From positions 7,192,001 to 7,256,000 of the forward strand of contig CP099850.1 of NCBI GenBank assembly GCA_030062745.1: a DNA stretch of 64,000 nucleotides, written 5' to 3'. The notes under the pieces were generated by a model. It was not told the DNA's origin, did not search any database, and was given only the letters and a program-made list of their open reading frames with translations. Both the position numbers and the translations under genes were made by a program. Shown piece after piece: positions 1-11,099 of the stretch. This DNA is from Capitulum mitella (Eukaryota > Arthropoda > Thecostraca > Pollicipedomorpha > Pollicipedidae). The number at the start of each line of letters is the position of its first letter. Position 1 is the first letter of the stretch.

Positions 1-2340
1 GGTAAGAGTGCGCAGAATGCGTTTTAGCAGTTTCGTCATGCGGCCGATTTTGTCTCACACGTCGGACATATATTCAACACTTCATCTTGGGCCGAAGAAA
101 TCCAGACGGAGGGTACAGAGTGCAAAAGTCCACCAACAGGCTCGACAAACGGGCTCGTCCAGCTGGTTCACAGAGAAGCACCTCAGGAGCGCCAGGGCTC
201 CTCATCCACCTGTACTTCGTGGTGGGCGGCTGAACTAACGATCGTGGGGTTATCCACTTTCAAGCAGCGGCTATTACGCCCCGAATCAGGGAGGTAAGCA
301 CAGTGATACGTGTCAAATACACAGTCGCATATGTTACGCACTTATCTACACATCAATACGATCAACAGGAAAAATGAAAACATATAATTCAGTCTTAGTC
401 TAGTTCGGACCTCCGTGCACGAGTGATACGCTGCTGACCTCATGTCGTGAGCCCAGCAGATATGGGGCTGTACAAGCTGGGAGCTCTGGAGCTAAACGCC
501 TTTTTCCAGCTTCACTCCTGGATCGAAAGATGCGTACCACACTGTCCTGCCTGGTGTTCAGGTGCCGCTTGGCATTATTCACTTACAGGACAACTACTAG
601 GGCTTATGGTGCTCCACGTCTGAGCACGTTGCGTGTTGGCGCAGTGTACAGAACTCAGCTAACTGCTGAGGTTGGAGCCAGCCCAGCCTTTCTTGCAGGC
701 CGGATACTTAATAAAGTTCTCTTTGGTCGAAAGTTACTCTTGCTCCAAAGCTGAGAATCGTATTTTGTCAAAGTTCCTTTTCGTGCTGTTACTGTAGATC
801 GAGAGCCAGATGCGGGAGAACAAGGGCTGTCGCAAGAGCTGTACCGACACTGTCGGGTAGACGGTGTCGCACGTACGAGAGGCCAGACTTAAAAGTGGTT
901 TTGTATTTGTGGATTGCAGCAAGGCAGACCCCGTCGGTATGACCGAATCAAGAAAATCGTCAGCAATTTGGAGCGCTGCGTGGGATTATTTAAAATTGAA
1001 GAAGCTGAAAGTGTGTTTTGCATGCTGTTAGTGAATAAGATTTCATACTTGGCAGTCGCTCGAAAAAAGTTCCAATCGAGGAGTTCATCAGTGTGTTTGT
1101 GTGATCAAGTTTCGGATCGTCTAGCGTCCGCTGATTGCGACACAAGTGGAACTATTGGGCGCGCCGATTCGCTTGAGAGATTATGGTGTAGATCTGGAAG
1201 CTATTCTTGGCATGTAGCACGTATCACATGGCAGGGGTGTAGAAACACGACGAAAAGCGGGGATAGGCGCATTCGTCCAGGAAGGGTGCCAACCTCCAAC
1301 GGGGCGCCGATTTCAAGGAAGGACGCCATCCATTTATAATGGAGATGGTAGGTTTCTTACATATTTATGGATTTCAAGGCGCATATCCCAATGTATTTTT
1401 ATCTTTGGATACATGTATGCCAACATGAGCGGTGCCAAGAAACCAGATGAGGTGAAACACTGGTTTGTGCTCCTGTGACAAAGTGACGTTCGATTGCAAA
1501 CCTTTTATATCATTTTAACTTCTGCTTCGTTTGCTGATACTGATTCGAAACAGCTGCGTCACGTCTGACCTTTCCCCATAAAGCCTACCTCATCTGGTCA
1601 TCAACTCGTAAAAGCGGTTATCCAGTGCAGACGGTATTTAGGTGCGTCGGTACACGTTAGATACTAACGATAAAGACAGCCGTCATTCGAGCTTTTTTAG
1701 TTTAGTTGTCAGCTATGGGAACCACCAATACCTCTGAATAAAAAAAACTAGGTACTGTTACATGTAAGGGTTAGTCTGATAAGTGTAGAACAACGAAAGA
1801 AAAGTGGGAATAAACATGCACACAACTAGCACTACTTCAAGGCATATTTTAGTGTTGGTTACGGTTAGTGTTTGTCAGTACTGGACTAGTTTTAGTTTAG
1901 ACGTGTAGTTTCGTTCCTGGCCGCGTCAGACAGTTGGCAACTGCAACCCGACCACCCACGGGCTACCGGGGAGTTCCCGGGCCACTGGCGGTGTGCCTGA
2001 TCTGCCTTTTCTGGTGGGAGCCCTCACCACGCGAACCTGATATCTCGCAACCAACCGCCCGCCGCGCGGTCGTCCCCCCCCCCCCCAGCCGCCGTCCGCG
2101 AGCTGGACACCAACCGCTCCCGGCCTGACACTCGAGGTGAACCTGGACGGACGTGGACTGGAGCTGCTTAAATCTAGACTTAAGCCTCAGTCGGTTCCGC
2201 TCCGACAGCCGCCCGACCACGCGGCCCGCAGCTACCTGCTGCAGACTGGCGGAGCTAGCCGTTGCAGCAGTCCTTCCGGCTGCGCCGTTCGCCTCAGCTC
2301 ACTTCACTCCGTCTCCGGGGAATGAAGACAGGGCCGGGCT
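1..2340. other. non-coding, no recognisable gene
   Basis: No open frame in this stretch resembles a known protein. The longest (914-1339, plus, 141 codons) has no recognisable domain, no signal peptide and no supporting signals. From about 1,925 to 2,300 the DNA becomes GC-rich and leads into the minisatellite that follows. Small exons of an unseen gene cannot be excluded. Confidence 0.5.
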
Positions 2341-2363
2341 GTCCGCAGTCTGCCACTGTTATG

Positions 2364-2728
2364 TTCTGAAACACCGGCCGGCCGTCCGCTGACCACCGCT
2401 GTTCTTTTCCCAACACAGGCCGGCCGTCCGCTGACCACCGCTATTCTGTTCCCAACACAGGCCGGCCGTCCGCTGACCACCGCTATTCTGTTCCCAACAT
2501 AGGCTGGCCGTCCGCTGACCACCGCTATTCTGTTCCCAACACCGGCCGGCCGTCCGCTGACCACCGCTATTCTGTTCCCAACACAGGCCGGCCGTCTTCT
2601 GACCGCCGCTATTCCTTTCCCAACATAGGCCGGCCATCCATTGACCACCACTATTCTGTTCTCAACACAGGCCGGCCATCCATTGACCACCACGGGTCTT
2701 TTCCTCACCACAGGCCGGCTGGCCGCCG
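2364..2728. repeat. 42-bp GC-rich minisatellite, about 8-9 units
   Basis: A tandem array whose 42-bp unit holds GGCCGGCCGTCCGCTGACC followed by a CCACCGCTATTCTGTTCCCAAC-like half. Units differ by scattered substitutions, such as CACAGG/CATAGG/CACCGG at the junction, and the last two are the most diverged. Because 42 is a multiple of three, long open frames run through the array on the minus strand; one reads a 14-residue repeat, TAGLCWEQNSGGQR. Openness of more than one frame argues for a repeat rather than a protein. Confidence 0.9.
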
Positions 2729-2739
2729 ACGTTCCACAT

Positions 2740-3310
2740 TGGTGGCGTTTTGCAACCAAGTCGTGTTGCTGCAAAAAAGATTCTTGGTCGCGTTTTCAGC
2801 ATCCCTTTTCTAAGACATACATAGAATTATCAAAATGCAGTAAAAAACAATATTCTGACGCCACTTACTGCTATGGCGTAATACGAATATTCTGCAAACG
2901 TTCAGTGCCCTGTCCCGGCTAATGATGTCACACAACAGCTGACAAGGGACATGGATGAATAGGACACGGGAATATTTGCTAGAAATCACTTTGAAACTTC
3001 GTAATTTGGGCCATGTATATCGATTCCTGAAACTGCAAGCAACAACCTGTGTCAGTTCAAGTCAAGTGCAAAGGCTGGACATTCCCATAAAGAAGCCTTT
3101 GTCTCTAGGATACCATTTAAATTCTAATGGTTATCACGATCTGTGCACAGATTGCTGTCTCAAACACCAAAGATTTGGTATATGCAGTTCAGTGCATGTT
3201 GTATTTCCCAAAAAACGAACCGAAAACAGAACGTCAGCCACTCATTTTAAGCATCTTCATCGCACAACCGTTAATATTGTTATGAAAACAAAGTATCATC
3301 ACGCATCTTT
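2740..3310. other. non-coding, no recognisable gene
   Basis: AT-leaning sequence downstream (3') of the protease gene. A 133-codon plus-strand frame (2955-3356) is open but matches no family and converges on the 3' end of the gene, so it is not called. Confidence 0.5.
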
Positions 3311-3323
3311 TGCCAGTCTTCGC

Positions 3324-3329
3324 TTTAAT
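3324..3329 (-). terminator. candidate poly(A) signal of the CUB-trypsin gene
   Basis: The minus strand reads ATTAAA about 110 bp past the stop codon of the protease gene. It is the commonest variant of AATAAA and lies at a normal distance for a short 3' UTR. The hexamer is seen directly; its use is inferred. Confidence 0.4.
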
Positions 3330-3439
3330 TTAACTCGTCCGCTTCGTGAATATTGATGAAAAGATCCTAACGGTGTCGCGTGGTTGTCGTCCATGAAACC
3401 AATGGTCAGCACGTTGCCGTCCGTCGATATTCGCCGTGT

Positions 3440-4744
3440 CTAGCAGAGGCTGGCGTCAGCGGTGTTCGACTGGATCCAGCTGGAGACGGAAGTCACTCTG
3501 GCGTAGACGCCCGGATAGTTGGCCAGAGCACAGCCGCGGCCCCAGGAGACGATGCCGATGAGGGTGTAGCGACCGCCAACAGGTGTCATCAGCGGGCCGC
3601 CGCTGTCGCCCTGGCACGAGTCCTTGCCGCCGCCGCTGACGCCAGCGCAAAGCATGCTGTCGTTGATGGAGCTGTAGGAGTTTCTGCACTGGGCGTTGGT
3701 CATGGTGCGGACGGTAACTTCACGGAGGGTGGTGGCCTGAGAGCCTCCGGAGGAGGTTGTTCCCCAGCCGCTAACGACAGCATCCACGTTAGCGAAGTCT
3801 CCACCAGCGGGCAGACAGATGGGTGCCACACGATTGTTCAGGGCCGAGAAGTTGATGGTCTGAGAGAGCTTCAGCAGAGCGAAGTCGTATCCAGATCCTG
3901 ACGCCGAGGTGTAGCTTGGATGCTCAATAATCTGGGAGACGCTGAAGCGGAGTTCTCCGTCGGAAGTGCCGATCCTGTGCTCGCGAAGGAGCACCTGGAT
4001 CTGTCCGGCTGAGCTGCCGTCTGTGCAATGGGCAGCCGTCAGAACGTAGCGGTTGTTAATGACGGATCCGCCACAAAACGTTCTGGTACCTCCGGCACTT
4101 ACCAGCCCCGCTTGCCAGGGGTACTCGTTGACCTCGGTCTGGACGCCGCCGACGATGCGGGACGCTCTGTTGGGGATGCCGCAGCATTGGTCTCCAGATG
4201 GAGGCTGGGTTGTGGCTGCAGTGGTGGTAGCGGCGGTGGTGGCGGTGACACCAGACTGTGGGACAAAGATCAGGCAGTAGAATCCTTGTCTCCTTACGCT
4301 CGCATCAGAGCTGAAAATGACTCGGAGGGTGGTTGCACGGATTGCCGAGATTCTGCCTCTGCCGCAGAACTTCCTGCCGTTGATGGAAAGGAAGTCGAAA
4401 CTACAGGCTCTGTGGATTTCAATGTCGATTTTGGGACATCGGATGGAAATGGGTTGACCCTGCTTTCCGCTTAGCGTGTAGCTGCGGAGAACATTGTTGG
4501 GGTAACTGAATGGATATCTGGGCGATGTGATGTAATAACTGCCTGCAGCGAGAGAGTAGGAGGCCCTGTTCTCGGAGTCTGGCGGCGGCAGGGGCTGCGC
4601 CTGACGTGGCTCCGGGGGAGGCACCGACGACTCCGGCTTCCGCGGCGAGGGCGGAGGCACCGACCCGGAGCCAGCGTCCTCCACGTGGGGAGGCTTGGCG
4701 AGGGACGAACCCACCAACAGGCAGCAAAGGAGAAGGCGAGACAT
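3440..4744 (-). CDS. secreted CUB-domain trypsin-like serine protease
   Basis: A single uninterrupted frame encodes a 434-residue secreted serine endopeptidase of the S1 (chymotrypsin) family. Residues 1-16 are a hydrophobic signal peptide ending SSLA. Residues 17-60 are a Pro/Ser-rich linker. Residues about 61-162 form a CUB domain with four Cys (103, 114, 127, 157) and the SPRYP..YPNN start. Residues about 165-185 are a Thr/Ala linker. Activation cleavage is expected at R196/IVGG. The catalytic triad is intact: H239 in LTAAHC, D287 in YDFALLKL and S381 in GDSGGP. D375, six residues before the Ser, plus W401-G402 and the later YPGVY Gly, predict trypsin-type cleavage after Arg/Lys. The frame stays open 38 codons upstream, but the Met at 4744 is chosen because the signal peptide starts there and a TATA box lies just ahead. 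CUB-trypsins are known from crustaceans (extracellular, digestive or sensory); this gene's exact role is unknown. No intron is visible, so a retrocopy origin is possible. Confidence 0.93.
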   Translation of the reverse strand: MSRLLLCCLLVGSSLAKPPHVEDAGSGSVPPPSPRKPESSVPPPEPRQAQPLPPPDSENRASYSLAAGSYYITSPRYPFSYPNNVLRSYTLSGKQGQPISIRCPKIDIEIHRACSFDFLSINGRKFCGRGRISAIRATTLRVIFSSDASVRRQGFYCLIFVPQSGVTATTAATTTAATTQPPSGDQCCGIPNRASRIVGGVQTEVNEYPWQAGLVSAGGTRTFCGGSVINNRYVLTAAHCTDGSSAGQIQVLLREHRIGTSDGELRFSVSQIIEHPSYTSASGSGYDFALLKLSQTINFSALNNRVAPICLPAGGDFANVDAVVSGWGTTSSGGSQATTLREVTVRTMTNAQCRNSYSSINDSMLCAGVSGGGKDSCQGDSGGPLMTPVGGRYTLIGIVSWGRGCALANYPGVYARVTSVSSWIQSNTADASLC

Positions 4745-4774
4745 GGTGTGGTGCTGGGACGTGCGATCGGTCCG

Positions 4775-4782
4775 TTTATATA
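4775..4782 (-). promoter_or_regulatory. TATA box of the CUB-trypsin gene
   Basis: The minus strand reads TATATAAA here, 30 bp before the chosen ATG. Transcription normally starts about 25-31 bp after a TATA box, so the 5' UTR would be only a few bases long. The decayed paralog at 17.5 kb aligns through this region and has lost the box (CACATAAA), which marks the sequence as part of the duplicated promoter. Confidence 0.65.
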
Positions 4783-4799
4783 CTGCATGAGACGGATTG

Positions 4800-6140
4800 A
4801 CAAATGTCCCTCTCGTGGTGCGGACAACGAACATCCGGCGGGCAAAACTCGCAGTCATGGGTCAGCTGGTAGTCCATCATCCCGAAACAGGTGCGATCTG
4901 GCGGCGAAGTTCATAACGCCTATGACAAAATGTAACGCGGCTGGCAGACGGTAGTTTGACGGATGGCTTCGCTCTCTGCAGCGCCAGGAAGTGGCAGGAC
5001 TGGCGACGCATTGCCAGAGTAACTGCAGGTGTGGTATGTTGCAGCACATTACGAAAATCGATAAGAAGCACATCGTGTCCCGTTTCGATGTAGTGTCATC
5101 CCACAGCGCTATGCAAGCTCTCACCACCAGTCTGGTGCGCACATTGTTCGGCTTTTTTGCATGGGTTTAATGTCATGAAATTATTATTTTTCTACCAGCC
5201 TGAACATGCCAATATGGCTATTTTCACCAACCATAACGCCCAGCTCACTAAAAAAGGGTGATTATTAAGCATATTTAACAGAAGAAATATGTCAGATTGC
5301 TACAACAGGCTAGCGGTGCCTTCCATTTGGGATCACCATCGGGGGTGTGGGCGGGGAGGTCATGCGTGATAAGTGCATGCATCCCCGCCACAGATGGCTG
5401 CGTTCAAACCACGCTTATCTCAAGTATTTCGGGAGCCGTTTGTCGATGTTTGTTTGAGGCATGCACAAAGCTTTCACTTGCACGTTGTCTGGCAAGCAGT
5501 TTTTTAGAGAATCGGAATGCTGTGTTCCGTCCCGCTCCTCCGCGCCCTCTGCAGTAGGCTGCAGTCTTAATCGGACTAAACGTTAGGCTGGTTTTAGTCC
5601 ACATTATAAGACATGGTTTCCTGTATGTTGTTACAAGTGTTATACTGTGACGTCTGGTGCTGAGTTTTTTATAGGCCATTTGTCGCGAGGCTTGTTGGTA
5701 AAACGGTAACTCAGTCAAGTCCTGCCACCAGTAACACTACAAAAACGGTGGTTTTGTAACGGTGTACCTGTAACGCGTTACGGTTCAAACAAAATGCAAC
5801 TGTGGACATTGGAGCGAAAAAAGACATGTCCTTGAGGAATACCAAGGCGTTCATAATTTCTCCTGCTCAAATTGGAAAAAATCAAATTTAAGGGCGAAAA
5901 ATACTGCTGATATTCAAGCTAAAACTCAAATCTATAATTACAACGCACTTGCTCTTTCCAACATTACTCCCAGACTGACCAAATATGATCGGACTTTCTT
6001 CGATGTACTGCCATTTTGTGGTGCTCCCTCGATGTGCCTCCGCCCACGTCAAGGAACAGGAGCCAAGAAGAAGGGAAGAGGAGAACAGAAGAAGGAAAAA
6101 CGATGGTGGGAAATGTCTGAATGCAAGAAACGACTGCTCA
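4800..6140. other. non-coding, no recognisable gene
   Basis: The sequence upstream of the protease promoter. Short open frames on both strands have no recognisable content. No repeat was identified. Confidence 0.5.
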
Positions 6141-6144
6141 GAGC

Positions 6145-6700
6145 GATACAAGACCGGAGTCATTAGTACAAACCTGAGAAGGGCTCTGAACATTTACACT
6201 TTATGCAGCCTTTTGCACAAAGAAGCATAGGACGTGAAGCAAATGCTAGTAAAAACTAACTATCCTACAAAGAACACTGATAAACAAATATAGAACATCC
6301 TCGCACATTCATGAAACAAGGGCATCAAAAGACCAGAGCAGAAACCAACACCACCACCCACAAAATGTTCCATAGAAACCAAATGAATCCGGCATACGGA
6401 GCAGACAAACGAGCTCTAAAGGAAATCATCAAAAGATATGTCGCCCCGTGCAGTGGGAAAGAAGAAATAGAGCTCATCACCTTCTACAAAGGCAAGAAAT
6501 AAGCCAATTTCGTCATGGAAAAAACAAAACCACCCCTGAAAGCGACCGATGTAGTACGCAAATTCGCGCACCCACGTGAAGAGTTTAAGCTTTAAGCGGA
6601 TCAAGCATACTAAATTGGTCACACAACAACCACTCCGTCAAGAAGACCCCCAAACTAGCGCATTGCATCGCTGGTTTGGGGTTGTACTAACAAAACTCAG
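6145..6700 (+). mobile_element. Penelope-like element fragment (linker and GIY-YIG end), broken
   Basis: Short translated stretches match the C-terminal part of Penelope-like retroelements. They include a motif around YKTGV..RAL..SLLHKE, a KTNYPTKNTDKQI motif typical of the stretch after the reverse transcriptase, and the AYGADKRALKEIIKR..VAP approach to the GIY-YIG nuclease. A final IG.TTTT.SRR stretch is the family's usual nuclease signature. No reverse transcriptase domain is seen upstream, so only the 3' part is present. The copy is a fossil with several breaks and looks old. Confidence 0.7.
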
Positions 6701-6704
6701 ACAT

Positions 6705-7350
6705 AATTATATGATAAGTATTACAAATAGCTAATAATAAATCAGGTCTTACCTAATTATAATGACGTCATGAAATATCACGCAGTATATGACTGCCATT
6801 ACTTTGATTTGGTGGTGCTGTGCCCAGTGGCTTGGTGGTCGGTGAGGCGCATTCATGGTTTTGTGGCGCTCTGATGATTTTCTTGGCGCATTTTTCTAAA
6901 TATTTATTAAATATTTGTCTTGGTTTATACGTGGCACAGGAGTCCGAAGGCTTATGAGCTTACAAAAGGTAAGAGCTACCCTAGGACTGCTCAAAGAGTA
7001 TCTTTCATGTATCCTGATTAGCCATTTCATACCAATGGAACTGTTTAAAAGTCTGTACTTGCATTGAAGTATTTCCTGTTATCCGTTCGAATTGTCAATT
7101 TTCGTTTTTGTTTTCAGGCTTTACGTACCGTATACGGCTCAATATGCCACCTCGCACATAACTACCGCATTGACAATTGTGTAGTGCCACTGGCCGTATC
7201 ACAGTACATAGACCATCCTTGAGCAGTCAGTGTAAACAAGATGACGCCCCGAGTTATCCTGTCGTATTTGTTTACGGTGCAATTTAGCTGGATTCTGTTT
7301 GGAAACGATACCGGTAGTGCAGCCATTTTTTCCTAGAAAGGTTACTGTGC
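6705..7350. other. non-coding, no recognisable gene
   Basis: AT-rich sequence without a supported gene or repeat. It holds one isolated TGACGTCA octamer (6763-6770). Confidence 0.5.
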
Positions 7351-7360
7351 TCTTTTGTGT

Positions 7361-7361
<1 letters not shown>

Positions 7362-7414
<53 letters not shown>

Positions 7415-7432
7415 TATATATATATGTTACCT
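7362..7432. repeat. (AT)n microsatellite
   Basis: An almost uninterrupted run of AT dinucleotides, broken once near its end, just before the hairpin-forming array that follows. Confidence 0.95.
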
Positions 7433-7446
7433 ATATATACACACAA

Positions 7447-7476
7447 CACATTTACACCTTTTTCTCAGACCTTTCT

Positions 7477-7546
<70 letters not shown>

Positions 7547-7578
7547 CAAAAAAGACCTGAGAAAAAGGTGTAAATGTG
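7447..7578. repeat. inverted repeat with (AT)n core (foldback hairpin)
   Basis: Arms of about 36 bp, starting CACATTTACACCTTTTTCTC at 7447 and mirrored as GAGAAAAAGGTGTAAATGTG up to 7578, flank a pure (AT)n core of about 60 bp. The arms are almost perfectly complementary. The unit can fold into one long hairpin. It may be a small foldback element grown round a microsatellite, or an inverted duplication. Confidence 0.85.
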
Positions 7579-7584
7579 CTTGTA

Positions 7585-9110
7585 TCGCAGTGTAAGGTCA
7601 TGTATTCTTGAACAGCATATACGAAAACAATACCAAGATTGCTTAACCGTGGTTTCTGTGTGAGACTCTGTTCTTGTTACACCTTATAACTGACGTTGCT
7701 GTACAGTTGCTATATTTATATATGTGTTCAGTGGATTATAGCAAGTTTTAGTAGCGCACCCATATTGCTAATGTTCTCAGGAGCCATAACTTCGTTTAAA
7801 CTACACCAACCATATGTTTTGACCCCGCCAATTCAAAGGTGGCCTTGCCTCAGATACCCTCATTGTCCTTTGGGCACGGTTTTCGGGTCACAGATGTACA
7901 AAGAAAAACACTTTATAGACGCGTACCCAAATACGTTGGAATATGTCATGATGCACAGCTTGGAGGACAGAGGAGCATCAGAATAGTCATAATGCACGGC
8001 TCCAAAGAAGATAGGGCAGAATAACGACCGTTGTGACGCCACTATGGCCCGGAGGGGCAGAATAAAATATGTACTTTCGTCTGAAGCGAAGCTAAGGACG
8101 ACGGTACCTACCGAGATCTTCTTCTGGGTGTTGTAGTGACGTCACAACAGGCATTATTCCGCCCATTGCAAGAGGAATCGCGCATTATTCATTCTATTAG
8201 ATGGCTCCTCTCCTGACGTCTAAAAATATCTTTGAACGGCAGCAGTTGTTTATTATGGCTAGTTGTACACATTCAGCTGAATGCAACATTCATTGAAAGT
8301 CTGCCCCGATCGCCGCCCGCTGTGCGGGCCTCTTGCTTCTAAAACTGAAGAAAAAGTTGCGTTTCAGACATGACGACGCATATTGTGTTGACAAAGTTCC
8401 TATTTCCTAAAAGTTTCTTGATATCAGCGCAAGACAATGAACCAAAACGCGGTATTGGTCAAACCTGGCCAGCCATGCCTTCGACTGCAACGAAAATTTC
8501 ATGGAAGTAAATCATGGATTGGTTTCATTTCTAAAGCTTCTGCGTTATTTCCATGCCAACGCTCAACAGAAATTGCGTAGAGACCATGATCCGAACAGGG
8601 GCTGAGAATTCCCGGACAGGATCATCACCGGCACCTGTTCAATATGTAACAACTTTCCTACGAAAGATCTGCATTCATTGGTGGGTATCGAGACCAGGCT
8701 ATGCTCTTTTGGGTGTTCCTAGCTTTCCAAGTCACCAGCGTCTGCAGAAAATGGTTATGAAAGCAGTCGCGAAAACGGTCATTTTCAAGGCAAACATGCG
8801 TGGTTCAAAAAGTGTGAATTATTCGGAGGAAGACCACTTAGAAATGAGATGGTTGTGGCTTTTTTATTTAACTGGTCCGAGTGGTTCGACTGAATGCTTT
8901 TGGAGTAGGAGCTCGTGCTAAACATAGCTTGTTGTTTAGACTTTGATCCTTCCACCCGATCGCTTATTTTCAGGTAACGGTTGGTTTCGTGGTGCACACA
9001 GTATGGTTTCGTGGTTTCGTGGTGAAATTTTAACGCTCCGCTAAGTGTGCGACATGACTGTGTGGGAGCCTGACCCGATGCTGGTCAGTTGCTGGCTGAA
9101 CGACAGGCCA
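7585..9110. other. non-coding, no recognisable gene
   Basis: No coding frame is supported. The longest (8553-8921, plus, 122 codons) resembles nothing known. A single TGACGTCA octamer lies at 8137-8144. Confidence 0.5.
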
Positions 9111-9116
9111 AATATC

Positions 9117-9188
9117 GAGCGACGGGACGATTCGAAACCCTCTTACCGAAACGGGGGATCAGCGCTCTACCAACTGGGCTACCGGTTT
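9117..9188 (-). mobile_element. tRNA-derived SINE head or tRNA pseudogene
   Basis: On the minus strand 9181-9162 reads TAGCCCAGTTGGTAGAGCGC, a near-consensus RNA polymerase III A box (tRNA D arm). 9138-9129 reads GTTTCGAATC, a B-box-like T arm at the tRNA spacing. The acceptor stem does not pair and the anticodon stem is not formed, so this is not a working tRNA gene. The body of a SINE would continue to lower coordinates (about 8,930-9,115), but its end was not defined. Confidence 0.7.
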
Positions 9189-9189
9189 T

Positions 9190-10835
9190 GTTGTTATTTA
9201 TAATGTATATATGATATCTTTTATATTTATTATATAGAAGTAAAGACACCTTTCTTGTTAATTTGCGGTTATTTATTCTGCAACGTATAATTATTTTAAG
9301 TCATGTCAACTTTCATTCATATCACAGCATATGTTTATTCGTGCTACATACACATATTTTGAGGCTGGCGAGCTTATCTGCGCTCTGCACTCGGAGAACA
9401 TTTGCATGTGCGTCACATGTCATACGAAATATATATAACAAAGTCCCATTCGCAGATCCAGTTACCAGAAAAAGTGGGAAAATTTTCTAGAAGGTGAACT
9501 ATTGATAACTGGCTATCACAATCAAACTATTTTAAACGCTTTTTAAGTTTTGTGCTTAAAGTGCGCATTTCAGATCGTAAGCTCATCGCATTTTGAAATA
9601 AAAAAATCATAGGCATAACCAGGGGCATAAAAGGTGGCAGTGTTTTGGGGAATGCGCACTGCATTGTCATATGTTCTGGATCTGGTGAGACTATCAGTGT
9701 CAAGAAAACATCTCCATATGTGTAAGACGCCATATTTTGTACACTTTGCAAGTGATCATAGGCGGATCCAAGTAGCAGAAAGAGAAAGGTCAATAACTAC
9801 GTTGTAACAGTTGTGTTTTATTTAGAAAATCCGTTTCTAGTTTTTCAAGGATAAGGAAAAAAAATAGGCCTTTGCATTAACGAGGAGCCGCTCCCGCTTT
9901 TTAGTTTCACCGAAATATATGGCATCTGGCCGTAATATAAGTGCAGCTAACAAAACCAGTTACACAGACCCAGACGTCTGTTAAGCCACTGAACATGTTA
10001 CTGGACGGAATATGAACCCTAAAACCGACGCCTGGTGACGCTTCTGGCAGTATGTGTAAGCAAAATATATGCATATATTGTAATTGAGAAGTCTACATCC
10101 CACATTAACTTTGTTTCATTCTCATAATAAGTCACTAGTTGTTGGCAATATTCAAATACAATCACCCCATTTCACATGCCTCTGGATCCACCATTGACGA
10201 TCATTTTTGTTAACAATATTTCAGTGGGCACGTTACAAATGTTTCGATCATGTGACCCGTCCGTGATATAATAAACGACATGAAAATAGCACATGGCCAC
10301 GTCTTACGCAATCTCCAGAGCGCGAGATATTCCCCAATATGTCTCCCAAAAACGTGTCGTGGAACCGCCTCTGGTGAAGGTAAAGCTTTGAAATTTCGCC
10401 ACAACATGTAAAAACATATTTAAGAATAGTCACTTATTTTCGTGAAGCTCCCAGAAGGCCAGAAATGGCGAGCAAAAACTAGGAATGAGGGTGCAGAATC
10501 TGCCCCCTCAGAACGAAACAGACTTAGAATACCAGATACTTTACCAGTAATTCCGACCTTAAATGTCAGAGGCTGTCCTTCATTTCCTAGATGCCCGGCT
10601 GCGCTGCATCAAAGGCATTCCGTTTAAACATGACACTGTAGTCTGCCGTAGGTAAGGTAGGTATTATACAGTACGTTACGTATCACATACAAATATGAGG
10701 TGCAATCTCCTGAACGTACAACTGTCCCTGTCCATTTTTCAGCGACAAACAGCCCACAGTCCACCAGTCACCATTTGCACACCATCGGCGGAAACAAGAT
10801 ATGCAGTCCAGTCCGCACGCACATCCATCCCATCA
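9190..10835. other. non-coding, no recognisable gene
   Basis: AT-leaning sequence with only short open frames of no recognisable content. No repeat structure was seen. Confidence 0.45.
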
Positions 10836-10838
10836 TCT

Positions 10839-11097
10839 GAATATCCACGTCACTCCTTATTATATGCGCTGCAAAACAACCACGGTCTCATAATAGTACA
10901 ACTTGGTCACCGACGAACAATGCCGTCTGGTCTTAAAATACAAAGCTGGGAACACATCGGGCGGTGTGTACGCGCGGGATGTGTTCCCAGCCTTGTATTT
11001 TAAGACTAGACGGCATCGTTCGTCGGTGACCAAGTTGTACCATTATGAGACCCTCGTTGTTTTGCAGGACACATAGTAAGGAGTGACGTGAATATTT
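10839..11097. repeat. long inverted repeat, 120-bp arms (foldback element)
   Basis: Arm one (10839-10958) and arm two (10978-11097) are reverse complements at about 93 percent identity by eye, separated by a 19-bp GC-rich spacer with alternating GTGTGTACGCGCG character. No clear target-site duplication was found at the edges. The layout fits a foldback/MITE element or a palindromic duplication with moderate later divergence. Confidence 0.85.
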
Positions 11098-11099
11098 AG

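Noticed and set aside
1-8. GGTAAGAG at the window edge as a 5' splice site of an upstream exon
   Set aside because: Consensus-like, but with no exon sequence before it the call cannot be tested.
914-1339. 141-codon plus-strand frame
   Set aside because: No similarity or domain recognised, with no promoter or poly(A) context.
2304-2774. 156- and 92-codon minus-strand frames of 14-residue repeats
   Set aside because: Two overlapping frames through a 42-bp tandem array; the period keeps both open.
2955-3356. 133-codon plus-strand frame beside the protease gene
   Set aside because: No recognisable domain, signal peptide or conserved motif, and it runs into the 3' flank of a real gene on the other strand.
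9117-9188. Functional tRNA gene
   Set aside because: A and B boxes are good, but the acceptor and anticodon stems do not pair, so it was called a SINE head or pseudogene.
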